Shown: positions 44,541-54,320, numbered from the stretch's first letter. The stretch is DNA of 64,000 nt from JACMNW01 sp031406155 (GCA_031406155.1 JANOGW010000053.1:1-64000); one strand, 5' to 3'. Program-made: numbers and translations. The notes: generated from the letters alone by a model not told the origin.

Positions 44541-45971
44541 ATGCAGCAAACGGGCGAGGTGAGTTTTCGGGAATCGGTCGATCTGATGTTCAACCGAGCC
44601 GTGTCCTTGATGGATCTCAGCCCCGGTCTGGAACAAAAGATCAGGGTCTGCAATTCCACTTACACCGTGCGCTTTGGGGTGCGATTGCGCGGCAAGCTGG
44701 AAACCTTCACCGGCTACCGGTCGGTGCATTCCGAACACATGGAACCGGTCAAGGGCGGCATCCGCTACGCGCTGTCGGTCAATCAGGACGAGGTTGAGGC
44801 GCTGGCTGCGCTGATGACCTATAAATGCGCGCTTGTGGAAACCCCGTTCGGTGGATCGAAAGGCGGACTGTGCATCGACCCGCGCGCCTGGGATGAACAC
44901 GAACTGGAACAGATTACTCGACGTTTTGCCTATGAACTGATCAAGCGCGATCTGATCCACCCCGCGCAGAACGTCCCCGCCCCGGATATGGGCACCGGCG
45001 AACGTGAAATGGCGTGGATCGCCGATCAATACGCCCGCATGAACACGACAGACATCAACGCGAAAGCCTGCGTGACCGGCAAGCCGCCCCATGCGGGCGG
45101 TATTCAGGGCCGGGTCGAGGCGACGGGGCGCGGCGTGCAATACGCGTTGCGCGAGTTTTTCCGCCATAAGGAAGACGCGGCCAAGGCGGGCTTGTCCGGC
45201 GATCTTGACGGCAAGCGCGTTGTCGTGCAGGGCTTGGGCAATGTGGGCTATCACGCAGCCAAATTCCTGTCAGAGGAAGACGGCTGCAAGGTGACCGCGA
45301 TCATCGAACGCGATGGCGCGCTGGTCGATGATGCCGGCCTGAAGATCGAAGACATCCGCCAGTGGATCATCAAGCACGGCACCATCAAGGGCTATCCTAA
45401 TGCCACCTATGTCGAAGACGGGGCGGCCCTGCTGGAGGCGGATTGCGACATCCTGATCCCGGCAGCACTGGAAGGGGTGATCCACAAAGGCAATGCCGCT
45501 CGCATCACGGCCCCCCTGATCATCGAGGCGGCGAATGGCCCCATCACGTTTGGCGGTGACGAGATCCTGCGCAAGAAAGGCACCGTCATCGTGCCTGACA
45601 TGTATGCCAATGCAGGCGGTGTGACGGTCAGCTATTTCGAGTGGGTGAAGAACCTCTCGCATATCCGCTTTGGCCGGATGCAGCGCCGCGCTGAAGAGGC
45701 CCGCCATATCCTGCTGGTGGATGAACTGGAACGCCTGTCGTCGGAAAAAGGCGTCAGCTGGACGATGTCGCCAGGGTTCAAAGAACGCTATCTGCGCGGG
45801 GCAGGGGAGCTGGAACTGGTCCGCTCCGGTCTGGATGACACCATGCGTGGGGCCTATCAGGCCATGCGTGAGGTCTGGCATTCGCGCCCCGAAGTCGAGG
45901 ATCTGCGTGTGGCCGCCTATCTGGTATCGATCGGCCGCATCGCGCAGACCTACCAGACCAAGGGGCTGTAA
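44541..45971 (+). CDS. Glu/Leu/Phe/Val dehydrogenase (glutamate dehydrogenase)
   Basis: A 476-residue oxidative amino-acid dehydrogenase, most like NAD-linked glutamate dehydrogenase, interconverting glutamate with 2-oxoglutarate and ammonia. The start at 44541 is preceded by GGAGGACGGGC. The substrate region reads VKGGIRYALSVNQDEVEALA and ETPFGGSKGGLCIDP (catalytic Lys); the cofactor fold has VVVQGLGNVGYHAAKFL and the closing ANAGGVTVSYFEWVKN. Length suits the hexameric type. It precedes the sarcosine oxidase genes by 198 bases and could feed nitrogen released from amine oxidation into glutamate. Confidence 0.92.
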   Translation: MQQTGEVSFRESVDLMFNRAVSLMDLSPGLEQKIRVCNSTYTVRFGVRLRGKLETFTGYRSVHSEHMEPVKGGIRYALSVNQDEVEALAALMTYKCALVETPFGGSKGGLCIDPRAWDEHELEQITRRFAYELIKRDLIHPAQNVPAPDMGTGEREMAWIADQYARMNTTDINAKACVTGKPPHAGGIQGRVEATGRGVQYALREFFRHKEDAAKAGLSGDLDGKRVVVQGLGNVGYHAAKFLSEEDGCKVTAIIERDGALVDDAGLKIEDIRQWIIKHGTIKGYPNATYVEDGAALLEADCDILIPAALEGVIHKGNAARITAPLIIEAANGPITFGGDEILRKKGTVIVPDMYANAGGVTVSYFEWVKNLSHIRFGRMQRRAEEARHILLVDELERLSSEKGVSWTMSPGFKERYLRGAGELELVRSGLDDTMRGAYQAMREVWHSRPEVEDLRVAAYLVSIGRIAQTYQTKGL

Positions 45972-46169
45972 CGGCTGCTTTGCCTTCCTGGCCCTCCGTC
46001 TTCAATACATGAAGGTCAGGCGCAGGCCGATCAAAGGTAAGGGTAGGCACCCGCGCAGATCAGCCACCTGCGACGCATTGTGTCGCAGGTAAGCAACGTT
46101 TGTCGCCACTGCCATTGCACTCCACCGCCAAAGCCGGTTTTACTCCACACGTAAATCGAGGGGCGGCGG

Positions 46170-47420
46170 ATGCGCTATTCTGGTCTGAAAGTCATTACCG
46201 AAGGCCTGTTCGGCAACAAAGGCTGGACGCCCGCATGGCGTGATCCCGCGCCCAAGGCCGAGTATGACGCGATCATCATCGGTGGCGGTGGGCATGGGCT
46301 TGCAACTGCGTTCTACCTGGCCAAGAATCACGGCCTCACCAATATCGCCGTGCTGGAAAAATCCCATATCGGTTCGGGCAACATCGGGCGCAACACCACG
46401 ATTGTGCGTGCCAATTACTTCCTGCCCGGCAATTCCGAATTCTATTCTCATTCCCTGAAACTATGGGAGGGGATGGAGGCGGAACTGAACTACAACGTCA
46501 TGCATAGCCAACGCGGCCTGATCAACCTGTTCCATTCCGATGGCCAGCGCGACGCGTTCGTGCGGCGCGGCAACGCGATGATCAATCAGGGCGACGATGC
46601 TATACTTCTTGATCGCGACGGCGTGCGCGAACATCTGCCCTACCTCGATTTCGAACAAACCCGCTTTCCCATCTACGGCGGCCTGTTGCACCCACGCGGC
46701 GGCTCTGCCCGCCATGATGCCGTCGCTTGGGGCTACGCGCGCGGCGCCGACCAACGCGGCGTCGACCTGATCCAGAACTGTGAAGTCACCGGCATCGATA
46801 TCGAAAACGGCGTCGTCAAAGGCGTTCAAACCACCCGAGGTGCCATCAAAGCCAAGAAAGTTGCCATCATCGTCGCTGGCCGTTCCAGCCAAGTGGCCGC
46901 CATGGCCGGGATGCGCCTGCCCGTCGAATCCCACATCCTGCAAGCCTTCGTCACCGAAGGCCTGAAGCCCATCATCAACCACGTCGTCAGCTTCGGCATG
47001 GGCCACTTCTATATCAGCCAATCCGACAAAGGCGGCCTCGTCTTCGGAGGCGATCTCGATTTCTACGCCAGCTATGCCGCACGCGGCAACCTGCCGATGG
47101 TCGAACATGTGATGGAGGCGGGAATGACCCTGATGCCGATGATCGGGCGCGCCAAGGTCCTGCGGTCCTGGGGCGGCATCATGGACATGACGCCGGACGG
47201 CTCGCCCATCATCGACAAAACTCATATTGATGGGTTGTTCATTGACTGCGGCTGGAACTACGGCGGCTTCAAAGCCGTCCCTGCCAGCGGCTGGTGTATG
47301 GCTCACTTGATGGCCACCGGCGAATCCCACGACTACGCCCACCGCTTCAAACTCAACCGCTTCGCCACGGGCCATCTTCTTGACGAAGAAGGCACCGGCG
47401 CGCAGCATAACTTGCATTGA
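46170..47420 (+). CDS. soxB: Sarcosine oxidase beta subunit
   Basis: A 416-residue FAD subunit of the heterotetrameric sarcosine oxidase, which demethylates N-methylglycine to glycine, hydrogen peroxide and methylene-tetrahydrofolate. The FAD motif is DAIIIGGGGHGLATAFYLAK. The His of SARHDAVAWG is the likely covalent FMN site known for the family. The C-terminus FIDCGWNYGGFKAVPASGW is highly typical. It heads soxB-(ORFan)-soxD-soxA-soxG. The adjacent downstream gene is not a sox subunit. Confidence 0.95.
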   Translation: MRYSGLKVITEGLFGNKGWTPAWRDPAPKAEYDAIIIGGGGHGLATAFYLAKNHGLTNIAVLEKSHIGSGNIGRNTTIVRANYFLPGNSEFYSHSLKLWEGMEAELNYNVMHSQRGLINLFHSDGQRDAFVRRGNAMINQGDDAILLDRDGVREHLPYLDFEQTRFPIYGGLLHPRGGSARHDAVAWGYARGADQRGVDLIQNCEVTGIDIENGVVKGVQTTRGAIKAKKVAIIVAGRSSQVAAMAGMRLPVESHILQAFVTEGLKPIINHVVSFGMGHFYISQSDKGGLVFGGDLDFYASYAARGNLPMVEHVMEAGMTLMPMIGRAKVLRSWGGIMDMTPDGSPIIDKTHIDGLFIDCGWNYGGFKAVPASGWCMAHLMATGESHDYAHRFKLNRFATGHLLDEEGTGAQHNLH

Positions 47421-47428
47421 GGGTGGGG

Positions 47429-47923
47429 ATGATTGCCTGTCTTCGCATAATGGGAGCTGTCTGTGTTGGTTCCTTGCCGCTTGCAGTCGACGCTGAAGTC
47501 TGCGCGCGTGGTTCAATCAACGAGGGTTACGCATTTGGCCTTACGCGGCTGAACTCATGTGAAGTGATGCTCGCGTTCGAGGACGCTTTTGGAAGTGAGG
47601 TCTGGCCGGAGGTGAAGACATCCGTCTTGGGTGTTTCGGTTTCGGGTCGCCCACTATCGACCTATACAGTGGCTTATGGATCGCCCCAACTGGCACTTGA
47701 AACGAGTGCAAAGGCAGTAGGAAAGGACTTACATTCGGCTTCTGAGACATTTCGCGACGCTCTTCACGATCTTGTCTGCAGTGGTAACGTTGCACACTTT
47801 GTCGCATCGGGCGGGTCTGTTGGTTTCACCGTCATAACACTCGAAGAGCCCGATGGTGACCTGTCAGAAGGCACTCTCAGTACCGCTGCGACGTTTGAAT
47901 TTGATAACTGCGAGGCCCGATAA
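47429..47923 (+). CDS. Secreted hypothetical protein inserted between soxB and soxD
   Basis: A 164-residue protein of no family I recognise. The ATG at 47429 has a GAGGGTGGGG stretch immediately upstream. A signal peptide (about 1-26, ACLRIMGAVCVGSLPLAVDA) predicts export. Four mature Cys (C in EVCARG, LNSCEVM, LVCSGN, FDNCEAR) suggest two disulfides. Two counted lines are 50% and 57% GC against about 60% in soxB. It breaks the normally contiguous soxB-soxD pair and its stop overlaps soxD (TAATG). It does not align by eye with the other ORFan at 4317. Confidence 0.6.
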   Translation: MIACLRIMGAVCVGSLPLAVDAEVCARGSINEGYAFGLTRLNSCEVMLAFEDAFGSEVWPEVKTSVLGVSVSGRPLSTYTVAYGSPQLALETSAKAVGKDLHSASETFRDALHDLVCSGNVAHFVASGGSVGFTVITLEEPDGDLSEGTLSTAATFEFDNCEAR

Positions 47924-48195
47924 TGCGCATCCCTTGCCCCCTCTGTGGCCTCCGCGATCGGCGTGAATTCTATTACTACGGTGCGGAGGATTTCCTGCAT
48001 CGCCCCACCCCCGATGCCCCACCCGAGGCGTGGGACAATCATCTGCACCTGCGCGACAACCCGGCAGGCCTGACCCGCGATCTGTGGTATCACGAAACCG
48101 GCTGTGGCCAGTGGCTGCTGATAACCCGAAACACCGTCACCCACGAAATACACAGCGCCGAATTGGTCGCAGACCGTAAGGCGCCAACATTATGA
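47923..48195 (+). CDS. soxD: Sarcosine oxidase delta subunit
   Basis: A 90-residue delta subunit. Its zinc ligands are present: C5 and C8 (PCPLCG), H57 and C61 (YHETGCGQW). The subunit has no enzymatic site and stabilises the alpha-beta complex. Length and motifs are standard. It overlaps soxA by four bases. Confidence 0.94.
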   Translation: MRIPCPLCGLRDRREFYYYGAEDFLHRPTPDAPPEAWDNHLHLRDNPAGLTRDLWYHETGCGQWLLITRNTVTHEIHSAELVADRKAPTL

Positions 48196-51110
48196 GAATT
48201 GATGGCAAAGGCCTGATCGACCGCAACACTCCGCTTGGTTTTCGCTTTGACGGCCGCGATTACATCGGCCTGCAAGGCGATACACTGTCCTCCGCCCTGA
48301 TGGCAAATGGCGTCAAACTGATCGGGCGCAGTTTCAAATACCACCGCCCGCGCGGGGTGCTGACAGCCGGGTCCGAAGAACCCAACGCGCTGGTCGAAAT
48401 CCACGAAGGCGGCCAACAAACCCCCAACGTCCGCGCCACCACGCAAGAACTCTTCGCGGGCCTTGATGCCCACAGTCAGAACCGCTTTCCCTCGCTGAAG
48501 TACGATCTGCTGTCCGTCAACGATCTTGCCGCCCCCTTCCTATCCGCCGGCTTCTACTACAAAACCTTCATGTGGCCGCGCGCCTTATGGGAACGCGTCT
48601 ACGAACCGATGATCCGCCGCGCGGCAGGCCTTGGCAAGCTATCCGGCAAACACGACCTAGGTACCTACGAACAAGCCTTCGCCTTTTGCGACCTGCTGGT
48701 TATCGGCGCTGGTCCCACCGGTCTGATCGCTGCTCTGACCGCCGCCCGCGCCGGGGCCGACGTCATATTGGCTGACGAAGACGCCAACATGGGCGGGCGG
48801 TTGCTGTCGGAAAACCTGCAAGTAGACGGCGCCCCCGCCACCGATTGGGCCGATGCCGCGCTGACCGAACTCAAAGCCATGCCCAACGTCCGCCTGATGC
48901 CCCGCACCACCGTCACTGGCGCTTATGACCACGGCACCTATGGCGCACTCGAACGCGTCGGCCTGCACCTTCCCGCCCGCGATGGCCTGCCGCGCGAATG
49001 CTTCTGGCGCATCACCGCTAGCCAAGCCATCCTCGCCTCCGGTGCGATTGAACGCGCCATCGCGTTCGAAAACAACGACCGCCCCGGCATCATGATGGCA
49101 TCGGCCATCCGCACCTATCTGCACCGCTACGGCGTTGCCGCAGGCAAACGCGTGACGATCTTCGCCAACAACGATGACGCCCGCCGCACTGCGCGCGATC
49201 TGATTGCATCCGGTGTGCAAGTTGCCGCAATCCTTGACAGCCGGCCTGACGCATCGGCCATCGAGGATTGCCCGGTTTACCTTGGCGCCACCGTCACCGG
49301 CACCACGGGCCGCCATGCCCTGCGATCCATCACCATCGCCCACGCGGGCGGCAATGCCCAGATTGAAACCGATTGTCTGGGCCTGTCTGGCGGCTGGAAC
49401 CCCTCGTTACACCTGACCTGCCATATGAACGGCCGCCCGGTCTGGAATGCGGATATCGCCTCTTTCGTCCCCTCACCGGGTGCCGTTCCCGGCCTGACCG
49501 CCGCCGGGGCAGCGCTTGGGCATTTCTCTACCCAGCAATGTCTTAACGATGGTGTTTCCGCCGCGAACGCCGCGCTGTCCGCGTTGGGCCGCGAAGCGCC
49601 CGCCAACAGAGCACCGGTTGCTGAGGATACGCTTTATTCGTTGCAACCCCTCTGGGCCGTTCCCGGCAAAGGCCGCGCCTGGCTCGATTTTGCCAATGAT
49701 GTCACTGTGAAAGATGTGCGGCTATCTGTGCAGGAAGGCTTCGCATCCGTCGAACATATGAAGCGATACACGACCCAAGGCATGGCTCCCGATCAGGGCA
49801 AAAACTCCAACGTCGCAGCACTCGCCGTATTGGCCGACGCCACGGGTCGCGGCATTCCTGAAACCGGCATCACGACCTTCCGCCCACCTTTCGTGCCCGT
49901 CTCTATCGCCGCCATGGGGGCAGGTGGGCGCGGCGCAGGTTTTGCGCCGCAGCGATTCATGACCTCCGACCAAGCCAGCCGAGATCGTGGCGCGCCCATG
50001 ATCGAAGCGGGCCTTTGGTATCGCCCCAGCTATTTCCCCAAACCGGGCGAGACAACGTGGCAACAGGCCTGCAACCGCGAAGTCAACATGGTGCGCAGCG
50101 CTGTCGGCATCGCCGATGTGTCAACCTTGGGCAAGATCGATATCCAAGGCCAAGACGCCGCCCGCTTTCTTGACTTTGTCTATTCGAACACTTTTTCGAC
50201 CCTACCTGTCGGTCGGGTCCGTTACGGCCTGATGCTGCGCGAGGACGGCCACGTTCTTGACGATGGCACCACTGCTTGCCTCGCCGAAAACCACTACCTG
50301 CTAACCACCACCACAGCCGCCGCTGGCCTTGTCATGCGACATCTTGATTTCGTCCACCAAGCCTACTGCGCCAACTGGGATCTGCGCTTTATCTCGGTCA
50401 CCGAGGCTTGGGCCCAGTTCGCCATCGCAGGCCCCAAGGCCCGCGCCTTGCTCACCTCGATGCTCGATCACGACCCCGCACTGCCGTTCATGGGTGTCGC
50501 TCCGATCACTGTCCAAGGTGTGGCGGCCCGCCTATTCCGCATATCATTCTCCGGCGAGGAAGGTTACGAGATTGCCGTTCCCGCCCGCCACGGCGAGGCA
50601 CTATTCCGCGATCTTCTCGCCCGCGCCGAAACCATCGGTGGCGGCCCCTATGGGATGGAGGCGCTGAACGTCCTGCGCATCGAAAAAGGCTTCATCACGC
50701 ACGCCGAAATTCATGGCCGCATCACTGCCTACGATATCGGTATGGACAAGATGGTATCGGCCAAGAAAGACTGCATTGGCAAAGCATGCGCGATGCGGCC
50801 CGGCATGACAGGGCCGGAACGTGAGCAACTGGTAGGTTTGCGACCCATCGGCAACGTGCCGATCTCAGCAGGCGCGCATCTGTTCAAAACTGGTGATCCC
50901 GTGCACCGAACCCATGATCAGGGCTATGTAACATCGGTGGGCTACTCACCTTCACTAAGCACATGGCTGGGCTTGGCTTTCCTGAAAAACGGTCGCGCGC
51001 GCCACGGCGAAACCATCCGCCTTGTTGATCATCTGCGCGGCATAGATTGCCTGTGCACCGTCAGTGATCCGGTGTTTCTCGACAAGGAAGGGACCAAACT
51101 TCGTGCCTGA
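48192..51110 (+). CDS. soxA: Sarcosine oxidase alpha subunit
   Basis: A 972-residue subunit that holds NAD and transfers the methyl-derived carbon to tetrahydrofolate. The N-terminal part is a ferredoxin-like fold without Fe-S cysteines (RSFKYHRPRGVLTAGSEEPN). It is followed by a pyridine-nucleotide oxidoreductase domain (LLVIGAGPTGLIAALTAARA), and from about residue 580 a GcvT-like aminomethyltransferase domain (MGVAPITVQGVAARLFRIS, GMEALNVLRIEKGFI). It starts inside the soxD stop (ATGA). Confidence 0.96.
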   Translation: MRIDGKGLIDRNTPLGFRFDGRDYIGLQGDTLSSALMANGVKLIGRSFKYHRPRGVLTAGSEEPNALVEIHEGGQQTPNVRATTQELFAGLDAHSQNRFPSLKYDLLSVNDLAAPFLSAGFYYKTFMWPRALWERVYEPMIRRAAGLGKLSGKHDLGTYEQAFAFCDLLVIGAGPTGLIAALTAARAGADVILADEDANMGGRLLSENLQVDGAPATDWADAALTELKAMPNVRLMPRTTVTGAYDHGTYGALERVGLHLPARDGLPRECFWRITASQAILASGAIERAIAFENNDRPGIMMASAIRTYLHRYGVAAGKRVTIFANNDDARRTARDLIASGVQVAAILDSRPDASAIEDCPVYLGATVTGTTGRHALRSITIAHAGGNAQIETDCLGLSGGWNPSLHLTCHMNGRPVWNADIASFVPSPGAVPGLTAAGAALGHFSTQQCLNDGVSAANAALSALGREAPANRAPVAEDTLYSLQPLWAVPGKGRAWLDFANDVTVKDVRLSVQEGFASVEHMKRYTTQGMAPDQGKNSNVAALAVLADATGRGIPETGITTFRPPFVPVSIAAMGAGGRGAGFAPQRFMTSDQASRDRGAPMIEAGLWYRPSYFPKPGETTWQQACNREVNMVRSAVGIADVSTLGKIDIQGQDAARFLDFVYSNTFSTLPVGRVRYGLMLREDGHVLDDGTTACLAENHYLLTTTTAAAGLVMRHLDFVHQAYCANWDLRFISVTEAWAQFAIAGPKARALLTSMLDHDPALPFMGVAPITVQGVAARLFRISFSGEEGYEIAVPARHGEALFRDLLARAETIGGGPYGMEALNVLRIEKGFITHAEIHGRITAYDIGMDKMVSAKKDCIGKACAMRPGMTGPEREQLVGLRPIGNVPISAGAHLFKTGDPVHRTHDQGYVTSVGYSPSLSTWLGLAFLKNGRARHGETIRLVDHLRGIDCLCTVSDPVFLDKEGTKLRA

Positions 51111-51651
51111 ACTGATCGCAAAATCCCCACTATCCGGCACCCTTCCAATTACCCTTGGTGGCCTGCGCCTGTCCGAATTGGTGCTTGGTCCCATCACGTC
51201 CATCGCACCATTCCCGGGTCAGGATAAAGCCGTCGCCAAGGCGCTGAAGCCGCTCGGCCTGAGCTTTCCCGCCGCAAATACCTTTACCAGCGCCGCCGAG
51301 GCCAAACTCGTCTGGACTGCCCGTAGTCAAGCTTTTCTAATCGGCATCCCCGCCCCAGACCCCATCCCCGGAGCCGCCCAGACGGACCAATCCGACGGCT
51401 GGGCCGGTCTGCGCATCGAAGGCCCTACAGCGTGTGACGCCCTGATGCGGCTGTACCCGCTTGATCTGCGCCTGCAATCGTTCCCGGTCGGCACCGCCGC
51501 CCGCGCGCCGCTCAACCACATGCAATCCATCCTGATGCGCACCGCCCCCTACGCCTTTGACGTACTCGTATTCCGGTCCATGGCCCGTACCGGCTGGCAC
51601 GAAATCGAGGCTGCAATGCGGACACTCTCTGCGCGCGCAGCCCTTGGTTAA
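51103..51651 (+). CDS. soxG: Sarcosine oxidase gamma subunit
   Basis: A 182-residue gamma subunit. It is taken to start at GTG 51103, inside the last codons of soxA, giving VPELIAKSPLSG, the usual N-terminal sequence. It has the ending MARTGWHEIEAAMRTL, typical of SoxG. It contributes to assembly and folate channelling, with no cofactor of its own. It ends four bases into the opposite rhaK gene, so the two genes converge with no terminator between them. The folate-pathway genes often found beside sox are not in this window. Confidence 0.92.
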   Translation: MPELIAKSPLSGTLPITLGGLRLSELVLGPITSIAPFPGQDKAVAKALKPLGLSFPAANTFTSAAEAKLVWTARSQAFLIGIPAPDPIPGAAQTDQSDGWAGLRIEGPTACDALMRLYPLDLRLQSFPVGTAARAPLNHMQSILMRTAPYAFDVLVFRSMARTGWHEIEAAMRTLSARAALG

Positions 51652-53024
51652 TCGCCAATAGTCGCGCGCCACGCCTGCGCATAGGTCTGATAGTCTACCA
51701 TGTTCGCGACCAAAACCGTTGCCTCCAGCGGCGGCGGCATATTGGGCGCACCGAACAACAGAGCCGCGCCAATGCTGGTTCCGGTCTGTGACGCCGCCCG
51801 CAGGACTTGCCGCCCTGACGCCGCCTCGAGCATGCGACAATAGGCAGCATTCGCCGCAAACGGCCCCTCCACAATCACAGGCCCCGCAGCCCCGGTCATC
51901 AGCAGACACTCCGCCGTCATCAGCGCCAGATAGAATGACAGCGCTGCATCTTGCGCCCCGTCGCCGAACCCCGCCGGCGACATGCTCCAGCCCATCACCC
52001 GCCCCGGAAATGGCCCGCCCTGCGCCACCACAGACGGCATCAGCATCAGCCCCGCCGCCAGAACCGCCGCCTCGTCACCCGGCGTTGCCAGGGCGCTGCG
52101 CCCCGCCCGAATGATCTCATATTCCCGCCCGCCCATGAACCGCGCCGAGGGTACTGCGCGCCCGTTGGCGGCCACATTTACTAGAATGTCGCGTGCCGCA
52201 TCCAGCGTGGGTGCTGCCCCACCAACTGCCATGCACACGACCCAAGTCCCGGTTGATACCACCGCAAACGCCCCGCTTTGCGTTAACAGATGCGGCAACA
52301 GCGATGCATTGCTATCATGGATGCCGCATACCACAGGGGTACCCACAGCCAACCCCGTCGCTGAAGCGACTTCTGGCAACACCACCCCTAAGACATGATC
52401 CGGCAGGCGCGCCGCAGCAATCTTGCCTAGCAACCCCAACCGCTCCACCAACCCCGAAAACCGTGCGGCACCCGGCTCCCACAAATCGGTATGGCAGCCC
52501 AGCGAACACACATCGCACGCCGACACGCTGGTCAGGCGAACCCCCCAGTACTGCGGCCAAGTCACCACGCTGTGCACCCGCGCCAGCAACCCCGCATCCT
52601 GCGCAAGCAGCCAATGCAACTGCGCCCCAAGGTTCAATCCCACCCCCAACCTGGGCGAGCCGGTTACCGCAAAGTCTGGTCGCACCGCATCATACGCCGC
52701 CGCCCTTTCCGCCGGTCCATCATGCTCATAATCCAGCACCGGCGCGGCAAGTGTCCCATCCACCGCAAGCAACGCCGCACAAGCCCCGTGCGTCGTTACC
52801 GATATGCCGTCAACCCCTTGTGACGCCTGAAACTGCGCCAGCCCTGCCAGCACGAATTCCCAAATCGCTTCAGTATCGAAATGCGGATACGGCGGTCCCG
52901 CCAGCACGCGATTTGGCCGCGTCAATACCGCCCGCTCCACCATCGCCACCCGGTCCACCAACACCAGCTTCGCATTGGTCTTGCCAATGTCGATCACCGC
53001 AATATGGCGCGGCCCCTCGCTCAT
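51648..53024 (-). CDS. rhaK: Rhamnose-locus FGGY kinase RhaK
   Basis: A 458-residue carbohydrate kinase of the FGGY family. The N-terminal phosphate loop is IAVIDIGKTNAKLVLVD and the catalytic domain has a FAVVSTGTWVVCM element; the sugar region includes CGIHDSNASLL. Context in the rha locus supports L-rhamnulose or L-rhamnose as substrate. In Rhizobium leguminosarum the homologous RhaK is required for rhamnose uptake by the transporter as well as for its kinase activity. It overlaps rhaU by four bases at its start and soxG by four at its end. Confidence 0.88.
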   Translation of the reverse strand: MSEGPRHIAVIDIGKTNAKLVLVDRVAMVERAVLTRPNRVLAGPPYPHFDTEAIWEFVLAGLAQFQASQGVDGISVTTHGACAALLAVDGTLAAPVLDYEHDGPAERAAAYDAVRPDFAVTGSPRLGVGLNLGAQLHWLLAQDAGLLARVHSVVTWPQYWGVRLTSVSACDVCSLGCHTDLWEPGAARFSGLVERLGLLGKIAAARLPDHVLGVVLPEVASATGLAVGTPVVCGIHDSNASLLPHLLTQSGAFAVVSTGTWVVCMAVGGAAPTLDAARDILVNVAANGRAVPSARFMGGREYEIIRAGRSALATPGDEAAVLAAGLMLMPSVVAQGGPFPGRVMGWSMSPAGFGDGAQDAALSFYLALMTAECLLMTGAAGPVIVEGPFAANAAYCRMLEAASGRQVLRAASQTGTSIGAALLFGAPNMPPPLEATVLVANMVDYQTYAQAWRATIGD

Positions 53025-53335
53025 GGCATATGAAATAGCGGCACCAGCGGCACCGCTATGGGCGCGTTGTCGGCAGCCACCTCCATGATATCCGCCATAT
53101 GCGCCCACCACCGCTGCATCACCGGGCTTTGCGGCAAATCATCTATGCCATGCCCCGGCGCCCGCATCAGAACCCCAAACAGCAACCGCGTTTCCCGGTC
53201 CAGATAGATGGAATAATCGCTGATCCCCGCAGCATGCAGCAAATCCGCCAATTCTGGCCAGATCGCATCATGGCGGCGCTTGTATTCCGCCTCCATCCCG
53301 GCATTCAGGCGCATCCGAAAGGCATACCGCTCCAT
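53021..53335 (-). CDS. rhaU: L-rhamnose mutarotase
   Basis: A 104-residue mutarotase that interconverts the alpha and beta anomers of L-rhamnose. Recognisable family elements are ERYAFRMRLNAGMEAEYKRRH (with the conserved His), DYSIYLDRETRLLFGVL and MQRWWAHMADIME. Length is standard. It lies between rhaQ and rhaK with overlaps or one-base spacing, as in the rhizobial locus. Confidence 0.93.
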   Translation of the reverse strand: MERYAFRMRLNAGMEAEYKRRHDAIWPELADLLHAAGISDYSIYLDRETRLLFGVLMRAPGHGIDDLPQSPVMQRWWAHMADIMEVAADNAPIAVPLVPLFHMP

Positions 53336-53336
53336 C

Positions 53337-54320
53337 CTAGCGCCACCTCGCCCACAGCCGGGGCAGGGCGATCACCCCGATCAGCAACAACCCGATGAAG
53401 ATCGACATCACAATCCCCGGCACGTTCAACAGCCCAAAGCCGAACGTGACCATTCCCATCACGAACGCCGCCAGCACCACACCCGGTATCGTCCCCGATC
53501 CACCCAGAATGTTCACCCCCCCCAGCACCACCATCGTCACCACCTCCAACTCCCACCCGGTCGCAATCGAAGGCCGCGTTGACCCCAACCGAGACGTCAG
53601 GCAGACCGCCGCAATCCCCGACATCACGCCGGTTAGCAGAAACAAAATAAACCGCACACGGTTGACCCTGATCCCAGAAAACAGCGCCGCCGTCGGGTTA
53701 TTGCCAATCGCATACACCGAACGGCCAAAGTTGGTGCGGTGCAAAAGTGCCCAGTAAATCACTGCCAAAACCGCAAACAACACCAGCTCGAACGAGAGCA
53801 CCCACCAAACGTAACCCTGACCAAAGTAAGCAAATTCCTTCGGATATCCGGTAAACGCCTTGTCGCCCAACACGATATAGCTGATGCCGCGAAACAGGCT
53901 CATCGTGCCTATCGTCACCACGATCGACGGCAGCCCCAGCCGAGCCACCAACACGCCGTTCACCGCCCCGCAGACCAACCCGGTCGCAATGCCCACCGCC
54001 ATCAGCCCTGGCACACCAACCCCCGCCTCCATCGCCAGCCCCATCGCAGTTGATGCCAACGCGATGATCGAGGCCACCGAAAGATCAATGTCGCCCGCCA
54101 CGATCAACATCGCCATCGCGAAGGCAATCATTGCCTTTTCGGTGAAGTTGAACGTCGCGTCGCTGAGGTTCCAAGGATCAAGAAAATATGGCGAGGCAAA
54201 GGAATTCAGGATGAAAATCCCGATGGCCACCACCAACAGCAGCGCCTCCCAGCTTTTCAACGCGCGGCTAAATCGGCTATTCAACCGATCCGGGATTACG
54301 CGGTTATGCGCCGCCGTCAT
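53337..54320 (-). CDS. rhaQ: Rhamnose ABC transporter permease RhaQ
   Basis: A 327-residue permease of the ribose/rhamnose type, about nine membrane helices. Typical stretches are MLIVAGDIDLSVASIIALAS and GKGIPTIVV-like GLPSIVVTIGTMSLFRGISYI, plus AIGNNPTAALFSGI and the coupling segment LTSRLGSTRPSIATGWELEV. The ATG at 54320 overlaps rhaP's stop (ATGA). With RhaP it forms the channel for rhamnose uptake. Confidence 0.9.
   Translation of the reverse strand: MTAAHNRVIPDRLNSRFSRALKSWEALLLVVAIGIFILNSFASPYFLDPWNLSDATFNFTEKAMIAFAMAMLIVAGDIDLSVASIIALASTAMGLAMEAGVGVPGLMAVGIATGLVCGAVNGVLVARLGLPSIVVTIGTMSLFRGISYIVLGDKAFTGYPKEFAYFGQGYVWWVLSFELVLFAVLAVIYWALLHRTNFGRSVYAIGNNPTAALFSGIRVNRVRFILFLLTGVMSGIAAVCLTSRLGSTRPSIATGWELEVVTMVVLGGVNILGGSGTIPGVVLAAFVMGMVTFGFGLLNVPGIVMSIFIGLLLIGVIALPRLWARWR

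Noticed and set aside
44343..45254. 303-codon open frame opposite the glutamate dehydrogenase gene
   Set aside because: Runs through the dehydrogenase's conserved Lys and Rossmann motifs, which are on the plus strand.
46461..47516. 351-codon open frame opposite soxB
   Set aside because: Shadow of soxB; composition is Asp/Val/Ala-rich with no recognisable domain.
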